Below, piece by piece: positions 1 to 6,233 of a stretch of 33,284 bases of DNA. How positions within the stretch are numbered: the first letter of the stretch is position 1; each line of letters opens with the position of its first letter. The notes beneath the pieces were generated by a model. It was not told where the DNA came from, did no database searches, and saw only the letters and a list, made by a program, of their open reading frames with translations. Made by a program: the position numbers and the translations under genes. Origin of the DNA: an uncultured Bacteroidales bacterium (GTDB taxonomy: Bacteria; Bacteroidota; Bacteroidia; Bacteroidales; P3); the NCBI GenBank assembly GCA_905235855.1, contig CAJONE010000024.1, positions 1 through 33,284 of the forward strand. The letters are read 5' to 3'.

Positions 1-1
1 C

Positions 2-1507
2 TACGACGACAGGGCATACCGATTCAAGATGACCTACGCCTACGACAGCTGGAACCGCATGCGCTCCGTCGGCTACCCCGACGGCGAGACCGTCACCTAC
101 TCCTACGACCGTGCCGGCGCGCTCGCGTCCGTCGCCGGAGTCAAGGGCGGCACCGCGTACAGCTACATCGACAGTCTGCTCTACGACCGCTTCGGCCACC
201 GCACACGCGTACGCTACGGCAACGGCACGGCGGCAACATACTCCTACGACACCCTGCAGCGGCTCCGCCAACTAAACACACGAACAGCCGCCAATGCACA
301 AATGCAGGCCGTCACATACACCTACGACCCCGTAGGCAACATTACTGCCGTCTCCAATACCGCATCCGTCACACCGTCAGGGCTTGGCGGCACCTACTCC
401 AACACCTACACCTACGACGCAGCCGACCGCCTCGTGTCGGCGTCGGGTACTGGATTTGCGCTCGCCATGACCTACAGCCCCGCCGGGCGCATCGGATCCA
501 AGGTTCAGACCTCTTCGGGCACATACAGCGCCAACGCCAACCGCGTCTATGCCTACTGTGGCGACCGCCAGCCTCACGCCGTGCGACGCGTCTGGAGCAT
601 CAACGACAAGGTGTGGCACGACTTCATCTACGACGCCTGCGGCAACATGGCCCAGCACACGCGCTGGGGCGGCAACGACGACGGCACCCGCTCACTCTAC
701 TGGACCGGAGACGGCAGGCTCTACGCCTCGGTCGACGAAGACTATGTGTCGCTCTACGGCTACGACCCCGCCGGAGAGCGCTACTCCAAGATTGCCGGAC
801 TGTCCTCGGTCATGGACATAAACGCGCAGGAGAGGTCGGTCTTCTCAATCATGGACGACGTGACGCTCTATCCCTCGCCGTATATTGTGGCAAGCAACCA
901 CGGCTACACCAAACACATCTACGCCGGAGCCGAGAGGGTGTGCACAAAACTGGGCAGCGGCGGGCTCGACTCCCTGTTCCAAGCCTCCGACAGCCTGCTG
1001 TACAACGCCAGGATACTGCTGAAGAAGCAGCTTGAGCACATGCCCGGTCGCATGATAGAGCCGGCGCCGGTAAGCTGCAACCGAAAAATCGACGGCACGA
1101 CGGGCGGCGATTTGACAACTCACCAAACGGAGAAGATGGCTGTCAGCGCGGAAGCGGAGTTCAAGTACAGCGCCTTCCACGGTGCGATGGCCGAATCCCT
1201 TTCAGACCACGGCCTGGAGACCTCGCGCTACTTCTACCACCCCGACCACCTCGGCAGCGCCAGCTGGATAACCGACGCCGCAGGCCAGCCAATACAGCAT
1301 CTGCAGTACCTGCCCTACGGCGAAACACGTCTCGACCAACGTACAGGGTCCTACCATGAGCGCTACACTTTCACCGGCAAAGAGAAAGACCCCGAAACAG
1401 GTTACCACTACTTCGGCGCAAGGTACTACAGTTCCGACCTGTCGTTATGGCTGAGTGTGGATCCGATGAGCGACAAATATCCAAGCCTGAGTCCCTACAA
1501 CTACTGA
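2..1507 (+). CDS. RHS/YD-repeat protein, C-terminal part (5' end outside the window)
   Basis: The reading frame is open from base 2, so the first visible ATG (29) is internal. The protein is built of YD repeats (TYSYDRAG, TYTYDPVGN, TYTYDAADR, YDACGNM and others). These belong to RHS proteins, which form a beta-cage shell around a C-terminal effector, often a toxin. From about residue 395 (counting from ATG 29) comes the RHS core: YHPDHLGSASW, YLPYGE, FTGKEKDPETGYHYFGARYYS and SVDPMSDKYPSLSPYNY. In this family SPYNY is normally followed by Cys and then GNP...DPDG. Here a TGA stop stands where the Cys codon would be, and the motif continues in frame after it. No toxin domain follows, because the next gene starts converging at base 1635. 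The DNA is clearly more GC-rich than the following genes. It may be an inactivated or orphan RHS end. The family assignment is firm; its functional state is inferred. Confidence 0.9.
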   Translation, partial: YDDRAYRFKMTYAYDSWNRMRSVGYPDGETVTYSYDRAGALASVAGVKGGTAYSYIDSLLYDRFGHRTRVRYGNGTAATYSYDTLQRLRQLNTRTAANAQMQAVTYTYDPVGNITAVSNTASVTPSGLGGTYSNTYTYDAADRLVSASGTGFALAMTYSPAGRIGSKVQTSSGTYSANANRVYAYCGDRQPHAVRRVWSINDKVWHDFIYDACGNMAQHTRWGGNDDGTRSLYWTGDGRLYASVDEDYVSLYGYDPAGERYSKIAGLSSVMDINAQERSVFSIMDDVTLYPSPYIVASNHGYTKHIYAGAERVCTKLGSGGLDSLFQASDSLLYNARILLKKQLEHMPGRMIEPAPVSCNRKIDGTTGGDLTTHQTEKMAVSAEAEFKYSAFHGAMAESLSDHGLETSRYFYHPDHLGSASWITDAAGQPIQHLQYLPYGETRLDQRTGSYHERYTFTGKEKDPETGYHYFGARYYSSDLSLWLSVDPMSDKYPSLSPYNY

Positions 1508-1552
1508 GCCGGAAACCCGATGTGGTTGGTGGGTTCTGACGGGAAGATGGTT
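1508..1552 (+). pseudogene. RHS core remnant in frame after the TGA
   Basis: Directly after the stop of the RHS frame, the same frame reads AGNPMWLVGSDGKMVDF. This matches the family pattern (C)AGNP...LVDPDGRxxD that follows SPYNY in intact RHS cores. The similarity fades after about base 1552. I read this as the original continuation of the gene, separated by a Cys-to-stop change (TGC or TGT to TGA) or by a sequencing error. The frame stays open to 1726 but shows no recognisable domain there and overlaps the converging exonuclease gene. Confidence 0.6.
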
Positions 1553-1634
1553 GACTTTGTAGCAATAGACGGTAGATGCTTAAGATTTGTTTTTCTGCAT
1601 ACTTGGTCTAAAATTGGGAGAGTAATGCGCTGCC

Positions 1635-2537
1635 TTATTTTGCGCCCCAATGGAGTTTTAGCTGTTCAATTTTTTCGCGTTCGTTCTGCTTTTGTTGCTT
1701 CTTTTGTTCGTTGTTTTTGCGTTTAATCTCCGCAAAGATCTCAGTGATGATTTTCTTGGTGTAAAGCGGAAAGTCGGCTTTCATCATCCAGTCGTAATAA
1801 GATGGCTCCTTTTGAAATACCGAGACCACCGTGTGTCCCTTGTATTTTCCGAAGTTGAATATCTCATGGCCTTTTGGGTCCAATCCAATATGACCGGCAA
1901 GATCTGCCCATTGGGCGGCTGTTGTGAATTTGCTCAATTCGTCAATGTCGTTTACCACCGGATGGCTCACTTTCCCGTCGCGGTCTTCAAATTCAGTATC
2001 CTTGTATCGGTCGAGTTGGGCTTTCAGCACCTCGTAGGTGGCCATTGTGTCGGCATCGGCCGAGTGTGCGTTGTCGAGCGTTTTTCCGCAATAGAAAGTG
2101 TATGCCGCCTTGAGTGTTCGTTGCTCCATTTTGTGGAAAATGTTCTGCACGTCGACAAGATGTCTCTTGCGGATGTCAAAGTCAATGCCGATGCGAAGAA
2201 ATTCCTCTACCAGTAGGGGTACGTCAAACTTGTTGCTGTTGTAACCGGCCAAGTCGGCATCTGCGATAAAATTGAGCAGTTTAGATGCAAGGTCTTTGAA
2301 TGTGGGTTTTTCGGCCACGTCGCGATCGTAAATGCCGTGGATGGCGGAACATTCTTCAGGAATATGGATGGTTTTGCCGTCTTGGTCGGCAGGTCGTACC
2401 CGTTCGACGAGTGTTTCGCTGCTGTGGTCAGGATAGACTTTGTGGAGGCATATTTCGACAATATGGTCATGACCTACAACCACGCCCGTGGTTTCAAGGT
2501 CGAAAAAAACGATGGGTCTTTTGAGATTCAGTTCCAT
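1635..2537 (-). CDS. DnaQ-like 3'-5' exonuclease (DEDDh) with extra C-terminal domain
   Basis: This 300-residue cytoplasmic protein has the full DEDDh exonuclease set: Exo I FFDLETTG with D13 and E15, Exo II AGYNSNKFDVPLL with D105, and Exo III NAHSADAD with H158 and D163. It should therefore remove nucleotides from 3' ends using two metal ions. After the nuclease fold comes a segment around FNFGKYKGHTV...EPSYYDWMMKADFP. This segment is typical of stand-alone exonucleases of the exodeoxyribonuclease X/DnaQ-like group and is not found in the polymerase epsilon subunit. The last 25 residues are rich in Lys, Gln and Glu. The gene starts 47 bases after kdsA on the same strand with no promoter seen between them, so it is probably the last gene of that operon. 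A role in DNA repair or RNA trimming is possible but the sequence does not decide it. Confidence 0.88.
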   Translation of the reverse strand: MELNLKRPIVFFDLETTGVVVGHDHIVEICLHKVYPDHSSETLVERVRPADQDGKTIHIPEECSAIHGIYDRDVAEKPTFKDLASKLLNFIADADLAGYNSNKFDVPLLVEEFLRIGIDFDIRKRHLVDVQNIFHKMEQRTLKAAYTFYCGKTLDNAHSADADTMATYEVLKAQLDRYKDTEFEDRDGKVSHPVVNDIDELSKFTTAAQWADLAGHIGLDPKGHEIFNFGKYKGHTVVSVFQKEPSYYDWMMKADFPLYTKKIITEIFAEIKRKNNEQKKQQKQNEREKIEQLKLHWGAK

Positions 2538-2584
2538 GGATTGTGTTGTGAAGTATAGTTTAGGCAGGATGTCGTCTATTGGTG

Positions 2585-3397
2585 CTATACGGCGGCTTTG
2601 TGTATTTTCAGGAGTGTTCGCAGAAGAGATTCGGCCTTGTCAAGCGGGAGCATGTTTGCTCCGTCCGATTTGGCTATGGCCGGATTCGGGTGTGTCTCCA
2701 TGAAGATGCCGTCGCACTTTACGGCTACGGCAGCACGGCCGATGGTCTCGATCATTTCTGGGTTGCCACCGCTCACGCCGCAGGGCTGGTTGGGCCTCTG
2801 TAAGGAGTGTGTTATGTCGACGACGACCGGAACGTGGTTTTTGCGCATTTCGGTCACTCCGCGGAAATCGACCACGAGGTCTTGATAGCCGAATGTTGTG
2901 CCTCGTTCGGTGAGCATAATGTTGTTGTTGCCGTAGTGCTTTACTTTCTCGATGGCATGGGACATGGCTTCGGGTGCAAGAAACTGTCCTTTTTTGATGT
3001 TGACACAGAGTCCGGTTTTTGCTGCGGCCTCGAGCAGTGATGTCTGTCGGCAGAGAAAAGCAGGTATCTGAACGATATCAACGTATGGTGCCGACATCTC
3101 GGCATCGGCTTCGTTGTGTATGTCGGTAATTACGGGTATGTGAAGTTTTTCGCGAATGGTGGCGAGGATTTCGAGTCCCGCGATGTCGCCGATACCGGTA
3201 AATGAGTCTATACGGGTACGGTTTGCTTTTTTGTAAGAGGCTTTGAAAATAAATGGTATTTCAAGTCGTGTGGTTATGTCGAGAATTTTTTCGGCAATGG
3301 CTAATGGTGAGAGGGAGTCCTCAATAACGCAGGGACCGGCAATCAGAAAAAAATTGCCGGTCGCCTGGTGGTGTAAGTTCGATAAGAGAGGGTACAT
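2585..3397 (-). CDS. kdsA: 3-deoxy-8-phosphooctulonate synthase
   Basis: KdsA condenses phosphoenolpyruvate with arabinose 5-phosphate to give Kdo 8-phosphate, the precursor of the Kdo that links lipid A to the rest of the lipopolysaccharide. The 270-residue protein matches the family along its length: FLIAGPCVIEDS near the start, FKASYKKANRTRIDSF, PVITDIHNEADA, VDIVQIPAFLCRQ, NIKKGQFLAPEAM and MLTERGTTFGYQDLVVD. Cys23 in the AGPC motif corresponds to the metal-ligand Cys of metal-dependent KdsA enzymes. The E. coli type has Asn there, so this should be the metal-dependent class. The gene lies between a four-helix-bundle gene (66 bases upstream) and the exonuclease (47 bases downstream). No TAnnTTTG box is visible directly upstream, so it is probably co-transcribed from the promoter near 5030. 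Confidence 0.97.
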   Translation of the reverse strand: MYPLLSNLHHQATGNFFLIAGPCVIEDSLSPLAIAEKILDITTRLEIPFIFKASYKKANRTRIDSFTGIGDIAGLEILATIREKLHIPVITDIHNEADAEMSAPYVDIVQIPAFLCRQTSLLEAAAKTGLCVNIKKGQFLAPEAMSHAIEKVKHYGNNNIMLTERGTTFGYQDLVVDFRGVTEMRKNHVPVVVDITHSLQRPNQPCGVSGGNPEMIETIGRAAVAVKCDGIFMETHPNPAIAKSDGANMLPLDKAESLLRTLLKIHKAAV

Positions 3398-3463
3398 TAA
3401 CGTTTTAGTTTTCGGTTGTGCTTTTATAGTCCGACAACTTGGAACACTCCCCCTGAAACCGGA

Positions 3464-3937
3464 TTAGAAGTTTGTGTCAATCTGGTTAAGGGTGTCGTCG
3501 TCCTCGATAGGAGAAGTGTAGTTTGATGGGTCTTCATTTTCGCGCCGGCGTCCACCGTTGCTTCGCTGAATCGAGATAATCAGTGCTCCTACCATGCGTG
3601 TGAGTTCCATTAGTGTTTCACGTGATTTTTGGTAGGCATCGTTGTCGAATAGGCCCATGTCTGATGCGACAGTGGAGAAAACCACACACTCTCGTATGGC
3701 GGTTTTTGCGATTTTGAGATAGTATTCGAACTGTGTTTTGTTGCGTGCCGAGCCTTCGGCGATGTTGAGTGAGATGTCGAATGCCGAACGGCAAAAAGAC
3801 TGCACGAAAACTTCCTCTCGTTTGGTTCGGGGTTCGTTTAGAACGCGAATTAGCCATGAACTGTAGTCGGTGGCTTTCGCGTAGAGGCGCAAGTCCTCAA
3901 AACGGAAAAAACTTGCGTTTTTTTCTTGTTCTTCCAT
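3464..3937 (-). CDS. Four-helix-bundle protein (23S rRNA intervening-sequence protein family)
   Basis: The 157-residue protein has the signature of the four-helix-bundle/23S rRNA-IVS family. An F.FEDLRLY-type start is followed by a long helix, then NIAEGSARNKTQFEYYLKIA, then KTAIREC, and the C-terminal helices carry MELTRMVGALI. Related small proteins occur inside rRNA intervening sequences and, as Avd, beside diversity-generating retroelements, where they bind nucleic acid. Neither a reverse transcriptase nor an rRNA gene is in this window. The last 30 residues are hydrophilic and acidic (SPIEDDDTLNQ) and lie outside the bundle. It sits between the DHOD-like gene (71 bases) and kdsA (66 bases) on the same strand, with no visible promoter of its own. 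The family is clear; the function here is unknown. Confidence 0.85.
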   Translation of the reverse strand: MEEQEKNASFFRFEDLRLYAKATDYSSWLIRVLNEPRTKREEVFVQSFCRSAFDISLNIAEGSARNKTQFEYYLKIAKTAIRECVVFSTVASDMGLFDNDAYQKSRETLMELTRMVGALIISIQRSNGGRRRENEDPSNYTSPIEDDDTLNQIDTNF

Positions 3938-4008
3938 AGGTTGTTAGTTTTTAAGGTATTTGAATTGTGAGAGTTGCTTTTGTGGGTACTCGGGCAAACA
4001 CTATGGTG

Positions 4009-4989
4009 TTATATTTCGGCGAAATAACGCATAAACTGCGTACGCATAGCCACAGACGCCTTGTCGTGGGTTGGTACGCTCATAATGCCGCGAAACTGGT
4101 CAATTCGTTCGTAGCCTTTCTTGTTCATCCATTCGCGCAGGCCTGCATTCAAGATGTCGAGATATTCGATGCCATTCTTGTAGAGGCAAGAAACTGCCTG
4201 TACGGTGCCTGCACCTGCGAGCAGAAGTTTTACCACATCCTCTGGGGTATAAACACCGCCCACAGCAGAGATGGGGCATCGCAACTTGTTTGTAAGTATC
4301 GCCACCCAGCGAAGTGTGTCGTAGAACATATCGTGCGGCGAAAGGCAACTGGCGCTACGCATTGTCATGTCGTCTACATCGATATCAATCTGCATTGACT
4401 TGTTGAACATTGTGATACCCTGTATTCCGAGCCACGACAGCCGTTGCATGAATTTTGCCATGTCGGTGAAATAGGGGCTTACTTTAATCGATATAGGAAT
4501 CGAGACCGCAAGGCGCAGTGATTGTATGATATTGGTGTATACGCGTTCCACATCCTCCGACGACAGAGACGTCTCGTATGGCAAAATGGCCATATTGAGC
4601 TCAAGGGCTTTGCATCCGCAATCTTCGAAACGTTTGGCATAGCCTAACCAGTTTTCGTATGAGAAACAATTGATGCTGCCTATGACGGGGATTGTCATAC
4701 GCTGCACGGCTTCTTTGATTACGTTGAATCGACGCTGTAGCGCATCGTCGGCCACGTGGCTTGCTATATACTCGTAGCTTTCGCCATAATGTTCTACCGG
4801 AGCGGTTGTGGTTGTGTTTCGCTTGATGTCGTGAATGATTTCTTCCTCAAACACCGATTTTAGCACAACGGCACCGGCACCGTGCTGCTCAATGCGCAGC
4901 AAATCATCAACAGTGGCGGTTAATCCACAGCTTCCGACTATAATTGGACTTTTCAGTTTAAGTCCGAGGTATTCAGTAGTAGTATCCAC
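4009..4989 (-). CDS. Dihydroorotate dehydrogenase-like flavoprotein
   Basis: The product of 326 residues is a TIM-barrel flavoprotein of the dihydroorotate/dihydropyrimidine dehydrogenase family. Visible blocks are YLGLKLKSPIIVGSCGL at the start, GAGAVVLKSVFEEEI, GSINC...W, ALELNMA, SIKVSPYFTDM, and the FMN phosphate-binding end SAVGGVYTPEDVVKLLLAGA. It resembles the extra DHOD-like protein common in Bacteroidota rather than the pyrimidine-pathway PyrD, so its substrate is uncertain. I place the start at GTG 4989. An ATG at 5046 would add 19 hydrophobic residues unlike the family, and it lies inside the -33 element of a good promoter. The gene is probably first in an operon with the four-helix-bundle gene, kdsA and the exonuclease. 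Confidence 0.85.
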   Translation of the reverse strand: MDTTTEYLGLKLKSPIIVGSCGLTATVDDLLRIEQHGAGAVVLKSVFEEEIIHDIKRNTTTTAPVEHYGESYEYIASHVADDALQRRFNVIKEAVQRMTIPVIGSINCFSYENWLGYAKRFEDCGCKALELNMAILPYETSLSSEDVERVYTNIIQSLRLAVSIPISIKVSPYFTDMAKFMQRLSWLGIQGITMFNKSMQIDIDVDDMTMRSASCLSPHDMFYDTLRWVAILTNKLRCPISAVGGVYTPEDVVKLLLAGAGTVQAVSCLYKNGIEYLDILNAGLREWMNKKGYERIDQFRGIMSVPTHDKASVAMRTQFMRYFAEI

Positions 4990-5015
4990 AATTGCAATTA
5001 TAAGATTTACAAGTG

Positions 5016-5047
5016 CAAAAATAGGTAAAATACTGTTAGTAAGCAAA
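5016..5047 (-). promoter_or_regulatory. Bacteroidota-type promoter of the DHOD-like/kdsA operon
   Basis: Read on the minus strand, a perfect -7 box TATTTTTG (5023-5016) lies 20 bases after TTTG (5047-5044). This fits the Bacteroidota consensus TTTG-N19-21-TAnnTTTG. Transcription should start near 5010, about 20 bases before the GTG at 4989. The position rules out the upstream ATG at 5046 as the start codon. Confidence 0.75.
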
Positions 5048-5191
5048 TTTTAATTGAATAATTTTCATATCTTAATCTTCCGTTTTTTTAAGACGCTCAG
5101 AATTAGTGTGTAACAGATGCTGTGTTTTTTGTTTGAAATATTATCTTATGTTGTTCTGTAAAAATATTTTTCTGTAAACATAATTTTTCAG

Positions 5192-5199
5192 TAATTTTG
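5192..5199 (+). promoter_or_regulatory. -7 box of the TPR gene
   Basis: TAATTTTG matches the -7 consensus exactly. No clear TTTG is found at the right distance upstream. Transcription would start near 5205, leaving an AT-rich leader of about 88 bases before ATG 5293. The leader holds an isolated ATG-TGA (5238-5243) preceded by a purine-rich GAGGTGGG stretch. Confidence 0.6.
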
Positions 5200-5292
5200 C
5201 ACGCTAAATTGAACAAAAAAAAAATTGAGGTGGGTGGATGTGAGATTCGAAAATCCAAAACAGAAAATAACAACGAAAAATACGATAACAAG

Positions 5293-5997
5293 ATGAAAGA
5301 AACACAAAAAGAAAAAAACATCAAAGATAATGAAAAGAGGGATTTGACTGTGGTCGTTTCCAATGCCGAGAACTTTATAGAGAAAAATGTGAAGTGGATA
5401 CTCGTATGTATTGGAGTTGTGATTTTGGCCGTAGTGCTCTTTTTCCTTTTGATAAAGCCTGCTTTACAAAATCGCGAGCAAAACGCTGCCGCCGACAGTT
5501 TCAAGGCAGAGTATTGGTTTGGCCAAGGTGAGTATGAGATGGCACTGAATGGTAGCGACAGTCTTGATTTCATAGGCTTCGCAGAGCTTGCCACTACCAA
5601 CAAGGGAACTAAGGCTTGCAATCTGGCGAAGTATTATGCAGGAATCTGCTGCCTCAACTTGGGGCAATATGAAGAGGCACTTGGTTATTTTAAGTCATAT
5701 AAGGGCAAGGATACCTTTACAAAGCCACTATGCGAAATGCTAAAAGGCGATGCTGAATGGGAGTTAAAGAACGAGGCTGAAGCCTTGCGCCACTACGAGA
5801 AAGCAGCTAAAATGGCAAAGGACAACTATGTTGTCGCTCCTACAGCACTCTACAAGGCCGGACGTGTGTGTCGTGCTATGGGTGAAAATGCAAAAGCACT
5901 TGAATTTTTCAAACGTGTAAAGTCTGACTATCCAGAATCAACGGAATGGACAACTATAGACAGATATATAGCATTAGCAGAATCCGATGGGGAGTGA
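5293..5997 (+). CDS. Membrane-anchored tetratricopeptide (TPR) protein
   Basis: I start the gene at ATG 5293, which gives 234 residues. An upstream in-frame TTG at 5197 lies inside the promoter -7 box and cannot be used. Residues 1-34 are charged and cytoplasmic-like, and residues 35-54 (WILVCIGVVILAVVLFFLLI) form one membrane span. The remainder contains TPR-like helix pairs: ACNLAKYYAGICCLNLGQYEEALGYF, GDAEWELKNEAEALRHYEKAA and LYKAGRVCRAMGENAKALEFFKRV. The last ends in the YPESTEW pattern seen in TolA/YbgF-type repeats. It resembles YfgM-like single-span TPR proteins, which help the Sec translocon and periplasmic chaperones, but that role is an inference. It is transcribed alone and closed by a strong terminator. 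The upstream DHOD gene is divergent. Confidence 0.85.
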   Translation: MKETQKEKNIKDNEKRDLTVVVSNAENFIEKNVKWILVCIGVVILAVVLFFLLIKPALQNREQNAAADSFKAEYWFGQGEYEMALNGSDSLDFIGFAELATTNKGTKACNLAKYYAGICCLNLGQYEEALGYFKSYKGKDTFTKPLCEMLKGDAEWELKNEAEALRHYEKAAKMAKDNYVVAPTALYKAGRVCRAMGENAKALEFFKRVKSDYPESTEWTTIDRYIALAESDGE

Positions 5998-6020
5998 TAG
6001 GAAGGAAATAAAAAAGAAGA

Positions 6021-6054
6021 CGGGAACATCGCATCGAATGTTCCCGTTTTTTTT
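6021..6054 (+). terminator. Intrinsic terminator of the TPR gene
   Basis: A perfect 9-base-pair stem, CGGGAACAT (6021-6029) with ATGTTCCCG (6038-6046), has an 8-base loop and is followed by eight T (6047-6054). It begins 24 bases after the TPR stop codon. Confidence 0.92.
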
Positions 6055-6121
6055 GCCTGTGGCTTGACAGTGGGTGAGCCATAATTATGGGTCGCATTGG
6101 CGTATGCGACATGAGGAAGTT

Positions 6122-6220
6122 GGATTGTTGTCGGGAACCTTGTTGTGTGGAGCCAGAGTCCGAAAAACAGTAGGATAGGGTTGGTGAAAGGGATTGTTCT
6201 CGGGAAACTTGCTTGTATGG
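6122..6220. repeat. Imperfect direct repeat of about 30 bases, two copies
   Basis: Copy 1 (6122-6150) and copy 2 (6191-6220) both read GGATTGTT.TCGGGAA.CTTG...TGTxTGG, with two substitutions and an indel region between them. They lie 69 bases apart in the gap between the convergent TPR and ftsK genes. The same gap has a perfect 7-base inverted repeat, GTCGCAT (6091-6097) with ATGCGAC (6104-6110), without a T tract. No gene is seen here. Confidence 0.45.
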
Positions 6221-6233
6221 GCGGGGATGGGTT

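Noticed and set aside
377-1180. Several frames overlapping the RHS gene on both strands
   Set aside because: They arise from the GC-rich, repetitive RHS coding sequence and show only low-complexity Arg/Thr/Pro or Val/Gly composition.
3464-3937. Four-helix-bundle gene as an Avd-like part of a diversity-generating retroelement
   Set aside because: No reverse transcriptase, template repeat or variable target gene is in the window.
5197-5292. 32-residue N-terminal extension of the TPR protein from TTG 5197
   Set aside because: The TTG is part of the -7 box TAATTTTG and is not transcribed.
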